Origin: Blastomussa wellsi | Taxonomy: Eukaryota > Cnidaria > Anthozoa > Scleractinia > Plerogyridae | Direction of reading: 5' to 3' | Assembly: GCA_947652115.1 (NCBI GenBank) | Contig: OX393569.1 | Location: 14,939,407-15,003,406 of the forward strand | DNA length: 64,000 nt | In this document: one piece after another, positions 44,301 to 56,300 of the stretch | Layout: each line of letters starts with the position of its first letter | Numbering within the stretch: the first letter of the stretch is position 1 | Position numbers and translations under genes: made by a program | Notes under the pieces: generated by a model | Databases searched by the model: none | Told to the model about the DNA's origin: nothing | The model's input: the letters and a program-made list of their open reading frames with translations, nothing else

Positions 44301-47300
44301 CCCGAGGCTCGTTTTAGTTCGATTTTTCTACTGTTTTAAAGCTTTCCTTGTACTAAACTGCTACATGTTCAACTTGAGTCACTAAATTTTTTTACCCGCA
44401 GTCTAAGTGTGACTCGTTTCATATTTGGATTACCTATAATTATTCGGTGCTTTCCATTCATCAATAGAAAATTTCCGTTGGAAGTCAACTGTTCCGTTGC
44501 GGCTCGGTCCGAAGGGAATATTCGGGGCCGCCTCTGGAGGTGATCGGTCAGACTGGTCGGACCGGAATTTCCCGTTCTGTTTCCATGAACCGGTTAGCTG
44601 TCTTACTTACGTTCAGTAGATTCCTACAGATGCAGGCCGGGAGAATAAAAGAACACAAAACGGAAGGACTGTTCCGCTCGGTTCACCCGGTTTTATCGGA
44701 AAATGTCGTTTCATTTTAGAGTACAGTCCGACTGGTCGGACTGTGAAAATGAAAACACCCTATTATCTCACCAAGAGTTCTCGTAGCTAAGTTGGTCAGA
44801 GCGCCCGACTGGTAATCTGGGAGGTCATAGCCCGTGATAGGTTCGAATCCTGTCGGGGACTCGTGATTTATTTCCTTGTCCCACGCTCGTGTCATAACTT
44901 ATCATTTCACGCTATCTTACAACTGAGAACTCACCTCGCCTATAAGATACTTCAAGCTTGCCCAAGGTATTTTCTTATCAAGGTTCTCCAGTGATTTGGT
45001 CAGGTAAGTGTTGAGTAGCGTCATGCACACCCTGAAGTCCGACTCGTTGAAGTCATAAGCGATGTTCCAGCCAATCTTACCGTACTTTCTTCTTTCCTGT
45101 ACCACAGCGTGGAAGAACGCCAGTACAAACCTGTTGGACAAACGAATAAAAAATCCGGTATTAAAATCTGCCTACAGAATCAGTTATGAAAAAATCATTT
45201 TAGCTACCTACAATCAACTCTCTCTTAACGTGCACCACTGTGAAATAGACAACTTGTGCTGGTCCCTGCGAGCCCCCTTTTTCAGTCATTTGACTGTATC
45301 TAAACTATCTATAAACCGGACACCTCTATAAGACGGACAACTTGTGCTGGTCCCTGCGCGCCGTTTTCAGTCATTTTACTGTATCTAAACTCTCTATAAG
45401 TTGGACACCTCTATAAGACGGACAACTGGTGTTGGTCCCTGCGCGCCGCCTCTCAGTCATTTTACTGTATCTAAACTCTCTATAAGTTGGACACCTCTAT
45501 AAGACGGACAACTGGTGTTGGTCCCTGTGCGCTGTTTTTCAGTCATTTGACTGTATCTAAACTCTCTATAAGTTGGACACCTCTATAAGACGGACAACTG
45601 GTGTTGGTCCCTGCGCGCCGTCTCTCAGTCATTTTACTGTATCTAAACTCTTTATAAGCCGGGCATCTGTCTAAGATGGACAGTTGGTGCCGGTTATATG
45701 GTCTTAGTGTATTAACAACACATTCGCCTTTTCTTATAAAATGCATCGCAAAGTATTTTAACATACACTAGCGGCGAGAAGGACTGGTGAGGACAATCTG
45801 CAAGTGCCTGATTGGTTATCTTGTGATAGGTACTGCGCAGGTTCAGCTTTAGACCATTCGGCGGCTCAGTAACAACCTGGAAAGGGGATGCAGAGAGAAA
45901 CAACAATCAACAAACAGGAAACGGCTGAAGAGGAAAGTTATCACTGGGTAAATTATTTGCAATCGCTTGTGCTTACTTTAACCGAGCTCAAATTAACGAT
46001 TGGTTCATGCGATAGCGCGCGTTCTTTGGGATATGAAGTATGCGAGAAGTTTGGAGATGCGCAAGAGTTGCTCGAGGCGTAGCCGACTTCATAGACCGTT
46101 TGCGCAACTTTATGAAATAAAACTAGCGCCGACGCTGATTTCTGTTTCGTAAACGGTCGATGATGCCATTTTGAACGGTCAATGCCATAATTGGTAACCA
46201 AGCTTTACGGAATGGACGATTATATTTCTGCTCTAGTTTAGGCTTGGACTAGGTTGAAACTGGTTATAATTTGGTGCTAGACTAATACACACTTACCAAA
46301 TGCTTAATTGTTCAATTTCACACTGGTTTACTTGCGGTTAGCTTTTATTTGTTGGGTAGGGCAATACTATAAGTAAAATAGACTAAGAAAATTGAAATTG
46401 AAATTGAAATTTTGTAAGGATGTGGCGGATTGTAGTGGTAGTGTAGTGGTGAGATAGGGATGTTGGCATGTTGGAGGTTCAGGGTTCGATTCTGGACACT
46501 GACGAACAATTTCAATTTCTTTTTTGTGGGAAAAAAATTCGATGATAGCCAAAACATTCTAAGTGTCGAAAAAATGGCATCGACCGTTTTCGAAACGGAC
46601 ACGTGCAGCTCCGACATGGGACTTTGCTCGGGGCTAAGAAGACCTTCTTACAATACGGACGCCTTGTTTTTAAGAGTAGTTCAATTTTATTAGAAGATTA
46701 AAAAAGTCTGCTTCCTTCAAGGAGCTACGCCATGATTGTGCCTTATGAAAAATTTAGCCTAAGTTTTCCAAAATGTCATTTGCAATCCGTCTCAATCTTC
46801 TCCATCCTTAACCATCCTTGTTCCTGTTTGTTTCAGTATCAATTTTTTGGTGTTTTTTTTTTCTTCTAAACTATTATTTTCAGGTTTCCTACATTTTAAG
46901 GGTAGTTATCGCAATAAAGGACTCAAAATATCTTGACGTAGCTCCTTTAAAAATCTAATAGATATCCTCTTCTTGGTTCACTCTACAACAACAAATTTGG
47001 CACCAGTCCTCAAAACACTCTATGCCTTACCTTGAGGGACCTCTGAAGGATGCCAATAGGGAACTCCGGAGTGGGGTCCGTGGTGAGCCACAGCCTAAAA
47101 TCGGGGTGTGGTTTACTGATTCTCTCTAGGACCTTCTCAAGTTCCCTCAGCCACTTAACTAGCAAGTGACAGTTTTGAAGCATCAGCCACTGACCACGAG
47201 CTATCGCTGTCTCAAGAAGTTGCAACGCCAACTACAAAAGAAAAGATTTCGTAGAGTCGGTTACGTATGGAAATTGTTTTTACCATCACTGGGGCTTGAG

Positions 47301-50300
47301 ATCCGAGCTAAAACGTAAAGTCATCAATGAGAAAACCTTTTTTAAAATTGGTAAATATTTGATAGGACCAAGGGTACGATCGATCATGGCATTACCTGTC
47401 ACGCTCATCGCATGTGTAACACTCGTACCCGGTCACTTCCGTGTCAGAAATAGGCTCACGGTGATAGCGATATGATATGTAATATCGTAAACAACTCGCT
47501 GGCATCTTTCGGTTAGTTTCAAAACGTTGCAAAGAACTATGAGCAACAATCGCATGCTAGCTTCCCCTCCTTACAAATTATCTTTCGTATCAACTGACCA
47601 AGCAGTGAGAAGAAAAGTATAGAGATGCTAAAAAGTACACCTCAACGAGGAAAACTATATGGTGTATATTGCACCCTTGATTAATAAGCACGCTTCACTG
47701 TAAAAGCACCTTTCATCTCCTTGTTTCGCATACATAACTCGCTTCCATTCCAACACAACTTTTTTTCTTAGAACAATTGAGTTAAGTCTGTGTTCTAAGC
47801 CAGTGGCTCATCAGGCCTGATAGAGACCCTATGAGAGTAAAGTGTTTCGCCCAGAAACAGAACGCAGTGCTCGAACCCAGACCGCTCGATCCGGAGTCCA
47901 GCGCACAAACCATAACCTCACCTCCCTACCTCCGAGAAGTCGTTACCTTTTCTTGGCCCTGCCCCATAGCAAGGAACTTGAGCTTGTTGCCACCAAACCC
48001 GGATCTCTCAGCCAGCTTCATCAAGTCGCTAGCAGGATCCGAACCGGGACTAAGAATGAAGATGATCGGCGAGAACGGGTTGGACTGCTCGAATATCGCC
48101 TCGAAACTGATCACGGGTGGGGTCACGTACTTCTCGCTCATTCTTCCTGTCACGAAATTCGTGATGGCCAAGTACACTCTGTCCACACGGAAACAACGCA
48201 GGAGCAGAAGGCGTTGAAAGTCCGTCAGCTTCTCTTCGTAGCGGCCGGGGAAGGGCGCGGATTCTGGCGAGTCGTGGTCATTCCACTGAATAAACAAAGA
48301 CAGAAGACTTCAACCTTTCTATTCTTAGCTCAAAATAGTAATTCTCCTTACTGATTATTATACATTTCCCTTAATATTAGTTCTAAGAATTCAGCAGTTC
48401 ATCAAGACCACAACGGGTTTCCTATTATCCATGCATGCTTTGAGCCACTGAGTATTTACAATAACGATTCCCTTTTACCGTTCGCAGACTGAAACGACAA
48501 CTGAAGAGTAAAACACCGTTTGACAAAATAAGCTACGTCACACAATCGCTGATAGACTTTCTCAAAGTCGTTCGCTTCTCGTTTCCGTTTTGACAGTAGC
48601 TTCGCGTTCGCTTTCGCGCTCTGAGAGCTCGACTTGTAAGCAAGTCTAAATCGCTGACAAAAGTAACCGCAGACTACAGGCAGTGCTTCTGCTTTCTTAG
48701 TCCGCAAAGCGTACTAAAAGCTAAAACATGCGTCAATGCAAAAATGGTGGCGCGAAATTTCCCACCGCCATTTTTGTACGAGTGTTTTATTTTGCCTCAC
48801 GCTCGACGGACTAAGATAAAAGAGGGATTTTCCAAAGTTTAAAAGCAATTGAGGCATTTCATAAAACAGAAATTCAATGCGGTGATACGTTTCTCGCTCT
48901 CCTACTTAACTTTAAAACATTATCAACATCTGCCACGCGAGGCGAGCGCGGCGAAGTGGTCATGGCGCTGGGCTTGTAATCCGGTGGTCACGGGTTTGAG
49001 TCCTCCTCCCTGCCACTAAAACAGATTTGTCTTCGGTGGTCCCGAATTCAACTCCTCCACGCTTTGTAAATAGCCAACTGGCTTGCCTCCTGCCACTTGG
49101 GATTTTTAAGAACTTTCTGTTTCATTTACAATATTTGTTTACGTATTTACAGTGTCCCCAATTAGCACAGTAGTGCTAAATACATTGACACTTCAATAAA
49201 GTTGTTATTATTATTATTTCCAAAATATCCTAAGATATGAACGTGTATTAACACTTCTGTCGCTTATTTTAGCAGTTCTACCGAGTATGTTTGAAGGTCT
49301 TACCTCTTTCCAGTCATTGCCATTTCTTTCAATATCGTCAGACAATGAACTGAACGCCTCTGGAGTCACAGTCATCAGCCTTTGTATATCTTCCCAGCCT
49401 TGGTCCGGCAGCCAAGGAAATGGTTTGGAGCGCGAACTCTTCTCTAGAGAGATGTTGCCCTTCAGGAAGAAGTCCAGCTCCTCGGGGTTCAGCTTGCCGT
49501 CTGCTTCCATGATCTTGATGGTCATTTGGAAAGAGAATAGGAGCTTGTGGCGCTCAAACAGGCCTAAAACATTCAGTTAACAGTTCGTTATTAAAGGAAA
49601 TGGCAAACGTGAAACAAACCAACAAAGAAATAGTCACATTTCACAGAACTAGAAAATTGATACTACAAAAGGCATTCAATTTTGGTTTGCTTTCAACGCA
49701 TTGGAAACGTTACAATTATCTGAATAGGAAAACACTACAACAACAATAACAAGTTGTTACCATCCTTTTCTACTAAGAAAGCCTTATTTTGAGGGTTTTT
49801 AAAGCAATACCATTGAAATTAATGGAGGCAAATCCTGATATTTACACAACTTGTTTGCGATGCAGAATTTTACCATTAAAAGTTAAAAGTTAGGTTTGTA
49901 ATGAACACATTTTCTGGTACGCGAGCGTGTATATTCTGTTGTCTTCTTTGTAACCGTTACGTGACAATGACGACAACAATAACGCCACTGTGTCACGTTC
50001 CGGATCTCCAATGCCATCGGAAACTGTTCAAAGCTTTTTCCTTACCAGTGCAGGCATAGTTGTACACGTTCATTGTAAGGGTGTCCATGATATTCTTGAG
50101 TCGTTTCGGTAGAATGGAATCTGGTAAACTCTTCCTCAAAGACAGGTCAAATACTTGCAGGTATGATGCAAGTGAGTACTGGTACATAGAGTTCACTGCT
50201 GACATTTCCGATAACACAAAGAACAGAACTGCTCCTAGCTTAGCCGCTGGCCTGTAGCCATCGCGGAGCTTGTCGATATCTATTGCTGTTTTGGCTCCAA

Positions 50301-53300
50301 GCTTCAGTTTTTCTGCGACCTGAAAAACAGCAATATCAAATTTAAGATGTGTTTCTGGTTGGATATGAATACATGGACGCAACTAGTTTGTTACAAATGC
50401 AGGCAGGGCAAAATTCATTTGCTACCAATTCAGCTAAATTTTCGACAAAATTCATGTTCACTAACATAACAACTTATCGACCAAAGAATGCGGACTCAGT
50501 TCATTGTTTAAGACGAGATTAAGCCCAGATAAAATGCTCACAATTAACCAGGAAATATTGACTTGGGTTATCATCTGCTAGCCTGTACGTGCGAGAAAGG
50601 CTAAAAGTGTATAATGCAGTCAAATTATCACGGCCAATGATAATGTATCAAGCAACAGTCAGGGCCTTTAAATAACTGAGAAGAACATGCTGCCTTTGCA
50701 ATTAAATCTGTAAGTGGTTAGATGCTCTAGTCTTCTTGGATAAGGACTACAAATCGTAGGTCCTGACTCCTGCATGCTTACTGTTATGGTCTGCAGGGGA
50801 CGCTAAGAACCAATACAATCATCGCAAAGAGCAGGGCACGAAGAATTGCGGTCTGGGCTTAGCTTGTTGTAATGTCAAGGTTGGGATGGGAAATACTAGG
50901 AAGTATTAGCTATACTCTTCAAATCCAAGGGTAAACAAGGGTGATATATGTTTGTATGTAACTGCGAATTTCTTTAAGATAAGAAAGCTATTAACCTCAA
51001 CAGCTTTGGACTTTGTGTCTTCCAGCGTTTGAACCAGTTCAACATTATCCAACATGTTCCCCTGAGACGTGGCCAGCTCGCGAAGAAGAGTGTCCTCGAG
51101 ATCCTTCAACAATCGTTTGTTGTCACTGAAAGATAATGTTATATCATTGATATGAGTGCACAAAGACAAGAGATCTACCTTAATTGTCAGCAAAATTATG
51201 TTCAATTCAAACGAAACTAATTTCCTTTGATCTTTTCAGTGAAAACAATATCTGCTTGTTGACGAGTTTCTCGACCTCGCAACCATTTTTCTTGAGATTG
51301 TAGTCATTTTGTAAGGAGGAAATAGATTTTCAGCAAAAAGAAACCGAATGTCGTCGTAAGATTAATTGAAAATGGCATGAAGGCATTTTGTGGATTCTTT
51401 CTTTCCTAGCAAAAAAGAGGCGAGGCGTCCTTCATGGTTAAATCTAAACGAGTTGTCATACATGAAACTTCAAGATTGGAAACGTTGAGGCGAGCGTGGC
51501 CTAGTGGTCAGGGCGCTGGACTTGTAATCCGGTGGTCCCGAGTTCGAGTCCTCCACGCTTTGTAAATAGCCAACTGGCTTGCCTCCTGCCAGTTGGGATT
51601 TTTAACAACTTTCTGTTTCATTTACAATATTTGTTTACGTATTTACAGTGTCCCCAATTAGCACAGTGGTGCTAAATACATTGACACTTAAATAAAGTTA
51701 TTATTATTATTATTTATTTTATTACGTTCTGCAGAAGGTACAACAGTTAAAGGAGCTACATCAGGACATCTTGAGTAATTTTTGCGACGAACAAAATTAC
51801 ATTTAAAACATAGGAAAACTTGAAATAAAAGTTTACTAAGGTAGAAAAACATCAAATAGGTGATACCAAATAAAAAAGGAACAAGGATGGTTAAGGATGG
51901 AGAAGATTGAAACAGATTACAAATGACGAGTTTGAAATATTTAGGTTATTTTTTATTCAAAATGCACAAACGGTGACGTAGCTCCTTTAACGACGAACGA
52001 GCATCGGTTTTCCATGATGAGAATTCTTTGTTTTGCGTCTATTGGAGCGTTCATAGAGAGATTAAAACAACAACAACAACAACAACAACAGTGATTTCTC
52101 TTCATTCTTCTGACCTGGTTTCTTGAATGAGTCTCTCCCTCTGCTCCTCCAGCTCTTTCCTCTCAAATCCTACAATAACACTGAGCAGCTGATCCTCAAG
52201 TCCTTTCATAGTCACAGTGTAGTTCACCACCATACAGCGGCTAAAGTGAGTCGGCGTGTACTTAGGGTTTGACAGCTTTGTGTTCAGGTAGAGACGAAAA
52301 CTGGGATCATAATCCACCTCCTTGTCTCCGAGGACAACAAACTCCCGACCCGGCTCACCTGGAAAAAACAAAACCAACGCACCATTCAAGTGAGTATGTC
52401 ACTGCACGATCATTTCATCCTTCTCGCCTTTCCCTGTGTGAAAGAGAAACTTTATAGCGAATGAATAGCTCTAACTGGACAGAGCATTGTCTCTGATTCG
52501 CTGTTGCTTGGTTACGACTTTTCACGCACGAGTAACAGCCAATCAGAAGCAAAACATTTTTCTCTATAGTGTGACGTCCGTATGACACTGGACTCTCAGT
52601 ATGGGACTTGACTCTCGGACGTCTTTTCTCGCGGTTGACTTAATAAGCGGGCTCGGACAATACTCGGAACACAAGAGACATAAACACAAATCGCGCAATC
52701 AAGGAAATTGTTTTCCTTTCGTGGTCTATTCGCTCAAGTTAATGACATCTCTCTTCAGTTCGTATTAGCTAATCGAAGCAAAACTGGAGAACACGTAAAG
52801 CTTTCACGTCAGAGTAATTCCATTAAGATAAGTCGATGTTACTACGTAACGGATAAACCTGTCTGTTCCCTTTGTGCCATCTCTTCATACCTTTGATGTT
52901 TTTGTCCAGAACATTATCAATAACAGGATCAATGTACTCATCGACGTCCTTGAACAGAATAGGGAAGCCATATTTGATAGCCAGCTCAAGCTGTTTCAGA
53001 AAATCTGGATCGTTGAAGGTCACAACCTTTAGACAGAAGAAAGTTAGGGTTGATAGTTTATTTCATAATTTTATTTAAGATACACTTTCCTCCTTTGTCT
53101 AAAAAGAAAAGACTTAAATCAGGGCCAAACGAGGATGAAAGTAGACGAGAGTTCAAACTCTCGCTCTTTTTGGTCTGAAACTCTCATGCACTCTCATCAA
53201 CTTTCATGCACTGTCGTAGAGTTTGAACACGTTCAAATTTTTCATGAGAGTCGAGGAGGGTTTCTCTCGTTTAAGGCAACTCTCTAAGGCCAGAGTTCAT

Positions 53301-56300
53301 GATAGTCGATGAGAGTAAACTTTTATCAACTCAAATCCTCATTTTTGACCTGGCTTTATGATATTCTTTGAATAAATAGCACTTTACAAATGTTTACGTA
53401 CAGTGTTTCCTGCCCATCGTGACGCCCACCTCACCACACCGCCCCCACCCCGCTAAAAAGACAGACGGTGGTAATAAATGACCTTTCAATATTACTCCAT
53501 TATCATATAAAGAGCCGAAGAGTTTCCGATTTCTAAACGAGCATTGATTAGCATACTGTCACATTAGCAGCCTATCGTCATTAGGGTTTCAAACTGAACG
53601 CTTAATTGGAGTCTCTGATTGACAACGTACTCACTCCTTCGATGGCAGCTACGAATAATTTATTTACACAAACTTCACACGAAAATCACACCTTCAAATT
53701 GTTGCTCTCCTCTTTCTTCTTGACCCAGTTGAGGGCCTGCTGCTGCGGATCAATACACAGTGGATATCTGCTCGCCTGTGTGGTTAGGATACCATTCTCA
53801 ATCGACAGCTCATCCGGAGGGAGCCCTTCAGACGTCCACCGGCTGATCTCCACGTCATTAGTAAGGAAGGTGTCTAGCTTGAAGGGCTGGCTTACGGGGA
53901 TGTTCCGGTTTAGGACATCCTTTTCCCACTCTCCCCGGAACATGTCCCGACGGAAGTCCCATGTGAAGGCGCCCAGATAGCTAAGGAAAGCTGAGGCCAA
54001 GAGACAGTCACCCAACAGACGGACTCGTTGACGTTTCAGCTCTTCAAGGTCTTCAGTCCATCTGGGGAGAATAATGAACTTTTTTACCGTTCGCACAGGA
54101 AAAGTTGCTTGTTAGAGAATAACCCTTTAAATAACGAACATCTTGAAAGATTGAAGAGCCAAATATATCTAAAGAGAGATTAAACATGATGTTTGCTTTT
54201 CCCGCGAATGGCAAAAATTCCACTTCTGCCATATGCCTTACGGCAGATATTGTAGAATTTGATGAATTTGATGAAACGGTAACAAAACGAAAGGCAAGCT
54301 CGCATTTGCTGCTTGCCGTTTAACGCCATGATTAATCGCTCTCATGACTAACCGAGTTATCTTCTTCGATATACAAAAGGCATTCACCACAAAACCTATT
54401 CACAAGTACATCGAGCCGCAGTGTCATTGGGGCTCGCTGTACAGTGTTAAAGGATTGTCAACGTTTTACACTGTTTTGCAGGTAAACCCTAGAGCCGCGA
54501 TCGCAATTGGCGTTCTAACTTTTAACATTCCTATTCAAGGGGGCGTAGAAGGGGAAATTACTAGTGAATTTAATGCTGGGGGGTAACCCTGTGATGGACC
54601 AACATCCCATCCAGGGGGGAGTAGAAATACTCCAAGTCGCTACGTACTACGGAAACTGGGATAAGCCCGGCCTAATGGGCAGGCTCGTAGGCAGACTTTT
54701 ATAAGAAAGGAAACGTTAGACGCGGCCAGCATCCAACAATAAACCGGATGAATTTGGAAGTTTGCAGAGTCCAAGGATTCGCAGCCATATAACAAAAGAG
54801 CATACTAAAACATGCTTACCTTATTTTCTCAGATCCCAAACCGGAAATGAGCTTGTCAGCTGCTATCAGTCTTCGTTCCATAATCTCTGCTTCTTCCTGC
54901 AAACTAGCTCGTTCCCTCATGGCGGCATCGTACTTCTCGCCGAGATTCTTCAGCTCCTCGTCCAAAGCCTTTACTTCTTTCTCGATCTTCTCCAGTTCAC
55001 GCTTACTCAGAAGGAAATTCCTCTCTAATCTGGCCACCTAAAGTAAAGACACACAGTGAATCCGACTGGGAGCGTACGAAATGGCCAAGACTCACCATAG
55101 AGCGAGTTTCAATTGAGTGTCGTACAACCAAAATCAAAGTTATTATATTGGCCAATCACAAAGAAAGGAGAGAGTGCAATGAACCAATCAAAACCCGGAG
55201 TAATTACACGTAGCTGACCCAAAGCGCGGGAAATCATACGCGCGTGGGTCACGATTGGTTTTAGTTTCACTCCTGAGATTTTTAAACCAATCACTGAGCG
55301 TAGAAATTCAAAACCAAAGCAATTCGCTAATTACTTTCGACACTCAATTGAAAACCGCTCTATCACACACAAATCAACAACTTTTACAGTAGATTGCAGG
55401 GAACCTCTCAGTGTACGTAAAAACAAATTTCTACTGATTTACAGCCGCTGACTTGAAATCGCTGTTCAGTCGTGCAGTGTTTTAGTATTGCTAAAACTAA
55501 CAATCGTAACTTCTGGTAAGATGTTCATTCTAAGACTTAGTTCATATTTCTCCGTTCTCGTTTGAATGCAGGCACTCTTTGGGGCTTGTCAGGTTAAAAA
55601 GCCCAAGCGGCATCTGGGTAGGGGGCTAATGTCCACACTAACACCCTAAAAAGACACACGAAGTTCGGCTGGAACATGCCCAGAGCGCTTGGTGAAAGGG
55701 CGAACGAAATTGGGTCAATGATCCCATTATCTTTGCGACTTCAGTGTTTTCAAGGAAAAACGTGTTGTGTAGACAGAGCCTAAATCTGCGGTGCCAACTT
55801 CAACTTCAACTTTCGACTTTATTCAAATCAAATTTCAACATATGAATTACAAGAATTGCTTGCCCCCACAAATACATAGTTAAGTAACAAAGGTAATCGT
55901 GGCGGGGTCAAGAGTTGAGACAAAAAGAACATGGATTATACAAATAGAATTGAAAAATAAGGAGTACGAAAACATAATAAAATTAACAGGTACAATAAAT
56001 GTACGCAAAAAATAAGACGGTATTTGCTGATAGTATGGACTATGCTAAAAACGTTCAAATTTGATCTAAAGAAAGTATAGTCATCTTCACATTGTGATAC
56101 ATCAAGTAGTAGTTATTTAAATAAGAAGCCATTTCCGAGATCCTGTTTTCCTCTGTTTCAACAGTCTTGGTACATAACCTTTCATGTGGAAATGGTCTAC
56201 TCGCACGTCTTTCTTCTTGAAAATCAAACTCATTTTGAAAATGAGGTAGAAGCCAACTCGGACATGGCTTATTGTGCCACAAGTGTTGTGTTTTTATTCT

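Noticed and set aside
47831..48354. Two long + strand frames over dynein exon q
   Set aside because: They are shadows of the minus-strand dynein exon, which has the conserved motifs and splice sites.
54344..54586. Possible reverse transcriptase fragment (FFDIQKAF)
   Set aside because: Only a short word resembles an RT motif; the rest shows no similarity and runs into an interspersed repeat.
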